DNA of 64,000 nucleotides from DAIDKA01 sp036498905. GTDB lineage: Bacteria; Pseudomonadota; Gammaproteobacteria; Steroidobacterales; Steroidobacteraceae. A model generated the notes under the pieces. It was not told where the DNA came from and made no database searches. It saw only the letters and a list, made by a program, of their open reading frames with translations. Where the stretch lies: the NCBI GenBank assembly GCA_036498905.1, contig DASYER010000023.1, forward strand, positions 62,001 to 126,000, given 5' to 3'. Of the stretch, positions 43,298 to 50,358 are shown piece after piece. Within the stretch, counting starts at the first letter, position 1. Every line of letters begins with the position of its first letter. The position numbers and the translations under genes were made by a program.

Positions 43298-44629
43298 CTA
43301 CGGCTGCCGGGACTGCGTGGCGGGATTCGGCATTGCAAGCCACACTTCGTCGCGCAGCTCCCAGTCTCGTAGCGGGCCGAGGAATGGCCGTGATGTTTGC
43401 GGGCCGTTCGCATCGGGCACAATCCTGGTGGCATTGCCATCAGGCACCGCGACGAAGCCATGTTCCTGCAGAGTCGCTTTGAACAGCTCGTAAAACTCGG
43501 CGGGCGACATCGGCGCGGGGTCGTAGATCGTCACCCGTGCATGCACGCGCGGATCGATGATGAAGGTCTTGTGGGTGGCCAAAGCCACTGCAGCGGCGAC
43601 CTGCCCGATGTCCGCATCGTGGAAGTTGATGGTCATGCGGTCCGGGCTCGCTCCGGCCGCGGCCTGGGCGAGCGCCCGCGGGGATGTGATGACACCGATG
43701 GCGAGCGGGACTGCAATGCTCATGCAGGCTGCCAGCGCAATCACCAGCTTGCGAACGGTATTCACTCGTTCGATCACCCTGTTGTTCATGATCCCTTCGA
43801 TTCGTTGCCCGAGGCTTGCCCCGCCGATGCCGGCGACGCAGGCAAGACCTGCGCCCAGGCAGTGCTCGCAGACTTTCAGAATGCCTTCGGCGTAGGTCGC
43901 CGGCATGTGTCCGTCCCTGAGAACCTGCTCATCGCAGGCGCGCTCGCGCTCATCCACCATGCGTGTCCCGAGCCACCAGGTGAGCGGATGGAACCAGAAA
44001 AGCGCCTCCACCAGCATATGGACGGATGCGGTGAGGTTGTCTTTCCAGGCTACGTGACATTGCTCGTGTGCCAGCACGGCGCCCAGCTCCGAAGGCGTGA
44101 GGCGCCGTTCGAGGCCTTGTGGAAGCAGCAGCACCGGTCGCAGGATTCCGACGACTCCGGGCTCGAGCTGCGAGGAAGAGGATCTGACCGGAATGACGAA
44201 TGCCAGGCGCGTTGCTGTCGAGTCGCGCAGCGCCTGACGGACCAGCCTCCAGCGTCTGTGCCAATGGGCGATGACGATCAGAATTCCAAGGACCCAGACC
44301 AATCCACCGGCGATCAGAAGGACGGCCCCGTAACCGGCCACGTGCGTGCCCCGCGGCAAGGCCATCGGCCCCACGCCGCCAAACTGCATGATTTGCACCA
44401 CTTTTTGGCCGGCAATCGAGAGGGGCCCACGTGACCAGGGGAAATGCGCTCCGACACCTCTCAGCAAGGCAAAAGGAAGCAGAAACTTCGCGGAGGCCGA
44501 GAGCCACAGCCAGCAACGAACGCGAGCGCTGTTCTTGCGCAGCAGCAGCGTGAGGCAGCCCACTGCCACGGCAAACAAAGTCGATTGCCACAGATGATCC
44601 GCCAGCGCCATGACACTGGCGCTAATCAC
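43298..44629 (-). CDS. M56 (BlaR1-like) metallopeptidase with a C-terminal secretin N0-like domain
   Basis: 443 residues. Membrane helices at the N-terminus (LFAVAVGCLTLLLRKNSARV, SLQ-like amphipathic parts) and near 100-120. The zinc motif is His188-Glu189-His192 (HEQCHVAW) and the downstream ERERACDEQVL contributes a further Glu ligand. This is the BlaR1 protease core. The penicillin-binding sensor is absent; instead residues about 325-410 (MTINFHDADIGQVAAAVALA, TFIIDPRVHARVTIYDP, FYELFKATLQEHGFVAVPDG) look like the N0/STN domain of secretins and TonB receptors. It overlaps BlaI by 8 bases, so the two are coupled. Confidence 0.88.
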   Translation of the reverse strand: MISASVMALADHLWQSTLFAVAVGCLTLLLRKNSARVRCWLWLSASAKFLLPFALLRGVGAHFPWSRGPLSIAGQKVVQIMQFGGVGPMALPRGTHVAGYGAVLLIAGGLVWVLGILIVIAHWHRRWRLVRQALRDSTATRLAFVIPVRSSSSQLEPGVVGILRPVLLLPQGLERRLTPSELGAVLAHEQCHVAWKDNLTASVHMLVEALFWFHPLTWWLGTRMVDERERACDEQVLRDGHMPATYAEGILKVCEHCLGAGLACVAGIGGASLGQRIEGIMNNRVIERVNTVRKLVIALAACMSIAVPLAIGVITSPRALAQAAAGASPDRMTINFHDADIGQVAAAVALATHKTFIIDPRVHARVTIYDPAPMSPAEFYELFKATLQEHGFVAVPDGNATRIVPDANGPQTSRPFLGPLRDWELRDEVWLAMPNPATQSRQP

Positions 44630-44999
44630 GCTTGTTCTCCTTCTTCAGCGTCTTACGCGCTTCGTCCACCTCCTGCAGGGTGAGCTGGCCGGACTCGATG
44701 AGGTGCGACATCAGTGGTGCGGCGCGCCCGCCGAAGAAAGCCAGAAGCTCATCGACGAGCAGACGCTGAGTGGCGCCACGGGTAATGAGAGGCTCGTAGA
44801 TGTGCGCATTGCTGATCTTCTTCGCACGCCGAACAGCCTTCTTGGCTTCCAGTCGTGTCAGCATCGTCTGCACGGTGTTGTGGGCCGGACGACCCTTCTC
44901 CGGGAGGCTCTCCTGTATCTCCCGCACGGACGCGTTGCCGTGTTTCCACAGCGCCTCCATGATTCTGAGCTCCTGGCGACTGAGCCTTATATACGACAT
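44622..44999 (-). CDS. BlaI/MecI-family repressor
   Basis: 125 residues. The winged helix is typical: LSRQELRIMEALWKHGNASV, REIQESLPEKGRPAHNTVQT, MLTRLEAKKAVRRAKKISNA. The C-terminal dimer part (LLVDELLAFFGGRAAPLMSH) fits BlaI. BlaI proteins are cut after signal sensing by the M56 partner. An AGGAGG lies 11 bases before the ATG. It heads the operon BlaI, M56, permease, permease. In this setting BlaI likely represses the permeases until a cell-wall or membrane signal appears. Confidence 0.92.
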   Translation of the reverse strand: MSYIRLSRQELRIMEALWKHGNASVREIQESLPEKGRPAHNTVQTMLTRLEAKKAVRRAKKISNAHIYEPLITRGATQRLLVDELLAFFGGRAAPLMSHLIESGQLTLQEVDEARKTLKKENKRD

Positions 45000-45017
45000 G
45001 TGTGGGAGAACCTCCTA

Positions 45018-45058
45018 CATCTATAGGGATGCTATATCCTCCACAGACCAAATGCAAA
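45018..45058 (-). promoter_or_regulatory. Possible promoter/operator of the BlaI operon
   Basis: On the minus strand TTTGCA (45058-45053), 16 bases, TATAGC (45036-45031). Next to it, a dyad CATC-TATAGG-GATG (45018-45031) lies over the expected start site. The dyad is short and imperfect compared with known BlaI sites (TACA-x-TGTA), so the call is weak. Confidence 0.3.
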
Positions 45059-45077
45059 CACCCTCATAGCCGCGGCC

Positions 45078-45314
45078 TCACAACACTGCAAACGTCATCC
45101 AGCCAAGTGGCGTTGCGATCAGCATCAGGCAGGTGGCCGCGGCGGCGTAACCGAGTCCGGCGAGCGGGGTGATTTTGAACAGGCCCAGCCATTCGGCTGC
45201 CAGAGAAGATTGCCCTGCATCAAGCCATTCGCGGACACGCGCTTCAATGCGTCGCCGCTGTGCCGGGTTGGGTTCTAACGCAGTCCATGTCTGCGCAAGT
45301 TCGCGCTCGTTCAC
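45078..45314 (-). CDS. Small membrane protein, possible anti-sigma factor
   Basis: 78 residues from GTG 45314, overlapping the sigma gene stop by GTGA. An N-terminal cytosolic helix (TWTALEPNPAQRRRIEARVR, EWLDAGQSSLAAEWLGLF) is followed by hydrophobic parts (ITPLAGLGYAAAATCLMLIA, PLGWMTFAVL). There is no zinc-binding anti-sigma (HxxxCxxC) motif. Position directly after an ECF sigma gene is the main reason for the suggested role. The final helix could instead span the membrane twice. Confidence 0.65.
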   Translation of the reverse strand: MNERELAQTWTALEPNPAQRRRIEARVREWLDAGQSSLAAEWLGLFKITPLAGLGYAAAATCLMLIATPLGWMTFAVL

Positions 45315-45982
45315 GTCAGTTCTCCGGTGGAATTCAGTAGTGCTTCGATGCGCGAGCCCAGATGCGTGCGTGCCCGCTCAAGAATCTTGCGCACATTGGC
45401 CGGCTCGAGCGTGAGCACGTGCGCGATTTCGGTCGCGTCGAGCTCTGAGCCGTAGCGCAGGCTCACGATTTCACGTTCGCGCGCGTTGAGCTCGGTAAGC
45501 GCCGTCAGCAATGCCTTGCGCTGCTTCTCACCATCCGCCTCGCGCCCGGGGTCGGCAGCGTCGTCTGGAATGTGCAGTAGCTCACTAGGATCGACGGACT
45601 CAGGTCGCCGGCGGCGAAAGCGGCGTCGCGCCGTATTCATGGCAATGGTCGTCACCCAGGCGACGAAGCGCGTGCCGGTTCGCGGCGAGTAGCGATCCAG
45701 TGAGGTGAGCATCGTCAGCATTGCATCCTGCGTCACCTCTTCTGCGTCGGCATCGGATCTCAACATCCCGCGTACCGTGCGAAATACGCCGTCCACGTGC
45801 TGGCGGTACAGACGTTGTTTCGCCATCCGGTCTCCGGCACGTGCGGTCTCCACGAGCCGCAGCATGGTGTCCTCGTCGAGCGCAGCGGTGTCGCCGCCGA
45901 AGCGCGAGCAAAGCGCCTTGAACAGCGACGACACCGTGCAGTCATCGAGCAGCGTGCCGCATATAGATGCGGTTGCGATCAT
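45311..45982 (-). CDS. ECF-family RNA polymerase sigma factor
   Basis: 223 residues from ATG 45982, coupled to the upstream membrane gene by ATGA. Region 2: DAEEVTQDAMLTMLTSLDRY and TRFVAWVTTIAMNTARRRFR (the -10 binding helices). Region 4: ALTELNAREREIVSLRYGSE, LDATEIAHVLTLEPANVRKI. The frame continues upstream 55 codons but reads as shadow. The first 40 residues (CTVSSLFKALCSRFGGDT) are extra. Sequence order is membrane protein, sigma, small membrane protein, so signal transduction through the membrane is likely. Confidence 0.92.
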   Translation of the reverse strand: MIATASICGTLLDDCTVSSLFKALCSRFGGDTAALDEDTMLRLVETARAGDRMAKQRLYRQHVDGVFRTVRGMLRSDADAEEVTQDAMLTMLTSLDRYSPRTGTRFVAWVTTIAMNTARRRFRRRRPESVDPSELLHIPDDAADPGREADGEKQRKALLTALTELNAREREIVSLRYGSELDATEIAHVLTLEPANVRKILERARTHLGSRIEALLNSTGELT

Positions 45983-46827
45983 TTCGCACCCTGCGTCAGA
46001 TATCCGATCGTCCAAATCGACGACTGGGTAGTGCCACTGATGGCCACGAGGATGAACACGATCGGCAGCAGGACGACTGCTCCGAGTGTAACCACTGCAG
46101 CCGCGGCATGCGCCAAACCAAAAATCTTCAGCACCACGAAGACGCATGCTGCCGCAGCAAGGAGCCCGATCGACCCGACTGCCAGGACGATCAGGCGGCC
46201 GAGAACGGCGGCGACGATCAGTTTGAGACCCTGAAGCAGCCGTCCATGCAGGAAGAGCCGCGCCTTGCCGATGGCATCATGCGCATGACGGTTCTCCAGC
46301 ACCGCAATGCGGGAGGCGAACGCCTGCCACATATACAGTGTCACGAGCCACGGCGCCGCGACGAGGGTGGCCGGAATCGCGAGCGTCACGGCCAGAGGTG
46401 TACCTGAGAACTTCAGGGCGAGGAGCGCGGGGGTGGCCAGAGCGCCTAAGCTGGTCACATTCGCAGCGATGTAAATGATGGTGATTCGCAGCAGTACGCC
46501 CCAGTGGGCCAGGCCGTCGTGCCAGCCGTCGCGCACCGTCTGCGGCCTGGCCTGGCGGACCCGCGAGACGCCTTCGATCAGCGCCCCCGCACTGACGAAG
46601 TACATGAATACACCGGCCGCGAGCAAAACGAGGACGGCGAATGCCAATAGGGCCGTGGCACCCGTCAGGGCGTGCGGCGGGACGTGCACGGGCGGCGGTC
46701 CCGCGGGCACGTGGCCCTTGTTGCCGGAATTTAAGGCTCCGAGCCCGACAAAGAAGCCGTATAGCCACAGCGACCTTGATGTTCGGGCGATCCGCAGCCC
46801 CTCTTTGATCAACTCAAGTATGTTCAT
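45979..46827 (-). CDS. Multi-spanning membrane protein upstream of the ECF sigma factor
   Basis: 282 residues from ATG 46827 (MNILELIKEGLRIARTSRSL). About six membrane helices, such as ALLAFAVLVLLAAGVFMYFV, VLLRITIIYIAANVTSLGAL, LTLAIPATLVAAPWLVTLYM-like, and LGAVVLLPIVFILVAISGTT near the end. An N-terminal amphipathic stretch ending RSLWLYGFFVGL resembles the start of Yip1/DUF7847-like proteins, but I cannot name the family. It may act as sensor or transported-lipid handler for the ECF factor. The 103 bases to the XRE gene have no clear structure. Confidence 0.7.
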   Translation of the reverse strand: MNILELIKEGLRIARTSRSLWLYGFFVGLGALNSGNKGHVPAGPPPVHVPPHALTGATALLAFAVLVLLAAGVFMYFVSAGALIEGVSRVRQARPQTVRDGWHDGLAHWGVLLRITIIYIAANVTSLGALATPALLALKFSGTPLAVTLAIPATLVAAPWLVTLYMWQAFASRIAVLENRHAHDAIGKARLFLHGRLLQGLKLIVAAVLGRLIVLAVGSIGLLAAAACVFVVLKIFGLAHAAAAVVTLGAVVLLPIVFILVAISGTTQSSIWTIGYLTQGAK

Positions 46828-46930
46828 TGTCCTCATCCCATTGTGTGGCACGAAGCCGTTCAATGGGTATAAGCCGGTGAGGCGACCGGGTGTGACAGAC
46901 CATCAGCCGCAGCGGCCGGCGGCCGGTCCC

Positions 46931-47170
46931 TTACTCAGCTCCTTCGTCGCTCTCGGTGTGCACCTCGTTCGCGTCGAATGCCAGGATTTCGCCGGGCTGG
47001 CATGCGAGCACCCGGCACAGCGCGTCCAGGGTTGAAAAGCGCACCGCCCGGGCCTTGCCGGTCTTGAGAATGGACAGATTGGCGATCGTGACCCCGACGT
47101 GCTCGCTCAGCGTCGTCAGCGACATGTTGCGATCGGCCAGAATCTTGTCGAGGCTTACACGAATGGTCAT
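46931..47170 (-). CDS. XRE-family HTH regulator (YozG-like)
   Basis: 79 residues. HTH: VSLDKILADRNMSLTTLSEH, VGVTIANLSILKTGKARAVR, FSTLDALCRVLACQPGEILA. This short form is the usual partner of DUF2975 membrane proteins. It ends with an acidic tail. It lies 6 bases after DUF2975. It is the likely ligand for the TATCGA repeats upstream of the pair. Confidence 0.9.
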   Translation of the reverse strand: MTIRVSLDKILADRNMSLTTLSEHVGVTIANLSILKTGKARAVRFSTLDALCRVLACQPGEILAFDANEVHTESDEGAE

Positions 47171-47176
47171 GGCGCA

Positions 47177-47776
47177 CTAAACCGTCAGCTCGGTCTCTTC
47201 GCTCAGCCGGGTACCTTGGCGGAAGACCTCGGCCAGGATCACGACGACGAAGATCAAGAACCAGCGCACCAGGTCGATCGGATCACCGAGGCCGGTTGGG
47301 AAGGTCACGTTCGTAGTGCTGAAGAAGACCGCGGTGAGCCCGTGCATAAGGACGAACGCGGTGATTCTCGTGGCCTCGATCACGATGAGCGTGACCCAGA
47401 TGGCCCGCAGGTGCACGGCGTTGTCGCGGGCAAAGGGCTCATTGGCCACCAACGATGCGAAGACCGCCTGCAGCCGGCGCACGATCAGGAGGGCGCCGCG
47501 TGTCGCAACCACCGCAAAGATGAGATATGGAATTGCAACGGTCCACATTGCGAGAGTGGTGCCAGTGCCATTGAGGACTTTCGCCGGCAGCACGGTAACG
47601 GCCACGAGAATGGAGACGGATAGGCCAAAGATCGCCGCCACCAGCACAAACGCGAATGCCACGGACAGGACCACCTGAGCCACCTTGAGCGCGATGGCCA
47701 GACTTGAGGACAGCGATTTCGGCCCCAACGGCTTTGTGAGCGAGGCGGACAAGGGGTTCTCTCTCGTCGTTTTCAT
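47177..47776 (-). CDS. DUF2975 membrane protein
   Basis: 199 residues from ATG 47776; AAGGAG (47785-47790) is seven bases upstream, whereas the ATG at 47782 is too close to it. Helices: ALKVAQVVLSVAFAFVLVAA, LAMWTVAIPYLIFAVVATRG, LRAIWVTLIVIEATRITAFV, VRWFLIFVVVILAEVFRQGT. The final helix and EVFRQGTRLSEETELTV are family marks. DUF2975 is thought to modulate the XRE partner. The pair is divergent from permease cassette B, and both share the intergenic repeats. Confidence 0.9.
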   Translation of the reverse strand: MKTTRENPLSASLTKPLGPKSLSSSLAIALKVAQVVLSVAFAFVLVAAIFGLSVSILVAVTVLPAKVLNGTGTTLAMWTVAIPYLIFAVVATRGALLIVRRLQAVFASLVANEPFARDNAVHLRAIWVTLIVIEATRITAFVLMHGLTAVFFSTTNVTFPTGLGDPIDLVRWFLIFVVVILAEVFRQGTRLSEETELTV

Positions 47777-47788
47777 GGGCATGCTCCT

Positions 47789-47864
47789 TATCGAATATCG
47801 ATATGTATATCGATTATCAATACACGAATATCGAAGGTCAAGAGAAATTTATCGAATTTCGATA
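47789..47864 (-). promoter_or_regulatory. Promoter with TATCGA repeats (XRE/DUF2975)
   Basis: On the minus strand TTGACC (47841-47836), 17 bases, GATAAT (47818-47813), a near-consensus sigma-70 promoter. TATCGA occurs at 47789, 47796, 47808, 47829 and 47850, and the perfect palindrome TATCGAATTTCGATA spans 47850-47864. One copy lies in the spacer and others flank the boxes. In the GC-rich surroundings this AT-rich cluster stands out. Confidence 0.75.
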
Positions 47865-47942
47865 AACCCTCAGCTGCTGCCCGGGCGGCGGCCGTAGCAG
47901 GAAATGTTGCAGCGCATTCAGGAGGCTGCCGCGTGCCATAGC

Positions 47943-47985
47943 TTGGCGGGCCATACCATGCGGCCTAGACTGTTGACTGATCAAC
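47943..47985 (+). promoter_or_regulatory. Possible promoter and dyad before permease cassette B
   Basis: TTGGCG (47943-47948), 17 bases, TAGACT (47966-47971), then the inverted repeat GTTGA-CTGA-TCAAC (47972-47985) ending one base before ATG 47987. The start codon has no ribosome site. Confidence 0.4.
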
Positions 47986-47986
47986 C

Positions 47987-49129
47987 ATGAAATACCTCTT
48001 CCTCATCTGGTCCGGCATGTGGCGCAAGCGCACCCGCGCTGCGCTCATCCTCTTGCAGGTGACCGTCGCGTTCACTCTGTTCGGCGTCCTTCAGGGCCTG
48101 AACACCGGCATCAGGCAGGCGATCAGCAAGGCGCACGCAAACCGCATGTATGTGCTCAGCCGCGTGAGTAGTGGCGACTCGCTACCGCTCTCGCTGCTCG
48201 ATGACATCAAGCGCGTTCGAGGCGTCATGGCGGTGACCGAGCAGGGCGGCATCGGGGGCACCTATCAGAACCCGGACCAGCAGATCGGAGCGAATGCAGT
48301 GGATGCGCCGAGCTTTGCGCGCATCTTCCCGGAGATCGTGATTGCACCGGCGCAACTTCAGGCCCTTGACCGAACGCGCACCGGCGCAATCGTCGGCGAG
48401 CAGCTCGCGCACCAGTACGGCTGGAAAATCGGCCAGCGCATCACGATTCAGTCCCCCCTGCCCCAGCGCAACGGCTCGCGCGATTGGAGTTTCGATATCG
48501 TCGGTTTCTTCACCGAGCCGGACGACCCGGATCGGACCAACAGTCTCATCATCAACTACGCTTATCTGAATGAAGCACGCGATGCCAATCGCGACACCGT
48601 GGGTGCCTTCGTGGTGCAGATCGATGATCCGAAGCGTTCGGCAAGCATCGGCCATGACATCGACGCACTATTCGCCAATTCGTCGCACGAGACCCGCACC
48701 CAGTCCGAATCGGATATAGCTGCCTCCCAGGTGCAGAGAATCGGCGACATCGACTTTCTCGCGCACGCCGTCACCGCGGCGGCGTTCTTCGCGCTGCTGT
48801 TCGCGACCGGCGCGCTCATGATGCAGACCATCCGCGAGCGCACCTCGGAGCTTGCGATACTGAAGACATTCGGCTTCGCGGACCGCCGCGTAATGGGTCT
48901 GATCCTGGCCGAGGCGCTGCTGTCGTGCATTCTGGGCGCGGCTCTCGGACTGGCGATTGCTGCGCTGTTGCTGCCACGGGCGAAACAGCTCATCGGCCTG
49001 GGATACCTGCCGGGAGCCGTCATCGTCGAAGGATTTGTGTCGGCCGTCATTCTCGCCCTCATCAGTGGCGCCATCCCCGCCTGGCGCGGCCTGAAGCTGC
49101 AGGTCGCGACGGCGCTGTCGAGGCGCTGA
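47987..49129 (+). CDS. FtsX/DevC-type ABC permease, cassette B gene 1
   Basis: 380 residues, closely parallel to cassette A gene 1 at start (MKYLFLIWSGMWRKRTRAAL) and in the periplasmic segment LFANSSHETRTQSESDIA. Coupling segment: ERTSELAILKTFGFADRRVM. Three C-terminal helices end in ALISGAIPAWRGLKLQVATA. It is divergent from DUF2975 across the shared repeat region and 8 bases upstream of gene 2. No ATPase is adjacent. Confidence 0.88.
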   Translation: MKYLFLIWSGMWRKRTRAALILLQVTVAFTLFGVLQGLNTGIRQAISKAHANRMYVLSRVSSGDSLPLSLLDDIKRVRGVMAVTEQGGIGGTYQNPDQQIGANAVDAPSFARIFPEIVIAPAQLQALDRTRTGAIVGEQLAHQYGWKIGQRITIQSPLPQRNGSRDWSFDIVGFFTEPDDPDRTNSLIINYAYLNEARDANRDTVGAFVVQIDDPKRSASIGHDIDALFANSSHETRTQSESDIAASQVQRIGDIDFLAHAVTAAAFFALLFATGALMMQTIRERTSELAILKTFGFADRRVMGLILAEALLSCILGAALGLAIAALLLPRAKQLIGLGYLPGAVIVEGFVSAVILALISGAIPAWRGLKLQVATALSRR

Positions 49130-49137
49130 GGACCGCG

Positions 49138-50298
49138 ATGCGATCACTCAGTCAAACGGCATCGCTCACACTGTTCGGGCTGCGCAGCATTCCGGCGCGC
49201 ATGGGCGCGTCGCTGGTCACGGTCATCAGCATCATGACGGTCGTCGCGGTACTGCTGTCGCTGTTGTCGATGGGCGAGGGGGCGCAGTTCTGGGAAACCG
49301 GGCAGGCGCGGGCAGACCGGGCGGTGGTGCTGAGCCATGGTGCGCTCAGCCCCTTTGCAAGCCGGCTCACCCATGGGGATATCGCGACCCTGGCACAGAA
49401 GCCGGGAATCAAGCGGGACGCGGACGGCGCCGCGCTCGTGACCGCGGGCAGCATGGTCGCGGTCGATGTGGTCACCAAGGCGAACGAGCGCGGCACACTT
49501 TATATGCTGGGCATGACCAATCGCCGCGTTTATCCGGAGATTCACATGCTCGGTGGTCACTGGCCGAGGTCCGGGATACACGAGCTTGCGGTCAGCAAGG
49601 TGGCGCAGCGGCTCGACCAGGGAGTTCAGATCGGCGATCGGGTGCGCATTCGCGGCTCGGACTGGACGATTGTCGGTGTATTCGAGGATGCCAAGGGCGT
49701 GTACGAGCAGGTCCTGTTCGGCGACGGCGAAACGGTACTGGCTGCGTTTGGCCGCGATGCCTACCAGCAGTTCGTCGTGATGCTCGATTCGCCGGACGAT
49801 TTCCCGCGATTCAAGCAGGCGGTGCTGACCGATCCTTCACTCAAAGTCGACGTCTATACCGAGGTCGCCAATCGCGAGGCATCGTTCAGGGGACTGCGCG
49901 GCCTGCTCGACTTCGTGAGCTATTTCATCGGCACGCTGATGGCGATGGGCGCGGTTTGCGCGGCCCTTTCTAGTCTGTATGCGTCCGTGGATGCCCGCGG
50001 GCGGGAGATCGCGACCCTGCGGGCGCTGGGCTTCGGCGCGGCCCCGGTGTTCGCCTCCGTGCTCATCGAGGGAATGCTGCTGGCACTGGGTGCCGCAATC
50101 ATCGGAGCGACGATCGCCTGGCTGGTGTTCAACGGCAAGGTAATCAGCACCCAGGGCCTTACTTTTCCGCTCGCCGTGAGTCCGCATCTGGCCGTGATCT
50201 GTGTGATCTGGGCACTTGCCATCGGACTCATCGGTGGTCTGCTGCCGGCGCTGCGCGCGGCTCGCGTTCCGGTGGCCTTCGCCATGCGCGAGACCTAG
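49138..50298 (+). CDS. FtsX/MacB-type ABC permease, cassette B gene 2
   Basis: 386 residues from ATG 49138 (MRSLSQTASLTLFGLRSIPA). N-terminal helix LVTVISIMTVVAVLLSLLSM, periplasmic domain with GMTNRRVYPEIHMLGGHWPR and FGDGETVLAAFGRDAYQQFV, coupling segment GREIATLRALGFGAA, and the family tail GLIGGLLPALRAARVPVAFA. Its open frame extends upstream into gene 1, but that part is a shadow. It parallels 35592-36755. Downstream is an S46 peptidase after 60 bases. Confidence 0.88.
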   Translation: MRSLSQTASLTLFGLRSIPARMGASLVTVISIMTVVAVLLSLLSMGEGAQFWETGQARADRAVVLSHGALSPFASRLTHGDIATLAQKPGIKRDADGAALVTAGSMVAVDVVTKANERGTLYMLGMTNRRVYPEIHMLGGHWPRSGIHELAVSKVAQRLDQGVQIGDRVRIRGSDWTIVGVFEDAKGVYEQVLFGDGETVLAAFGRDAYQQFVVMLDSPDDFPRFKQAVLTDPSLKVDVYTEVANREASFRGLRGLLDFVSYFIGTLMAMGAVCAALSSLYASVDARGREIATLRALGFGAAPVFASVLIEGMLLALGAAIIGATIAWLVFNGKVISTQGLTFPLAVSPHLAVICVIWALAIGLIGGLLPALRAARVPVAFAMRET

Positions 50299-50358
50299 TG
50301 TCGCAACTGCAGGAAACGATCTATCCTTCGATCCTCCATCCGCTGCGAGCGCCAGGCC

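Noticed and set aside
43397..44434. 345-residue plus-strand frame over the M56 gene
   Set aside because: Antisense to a gene with an intact HEQCH site; residue composition is shadow-like.
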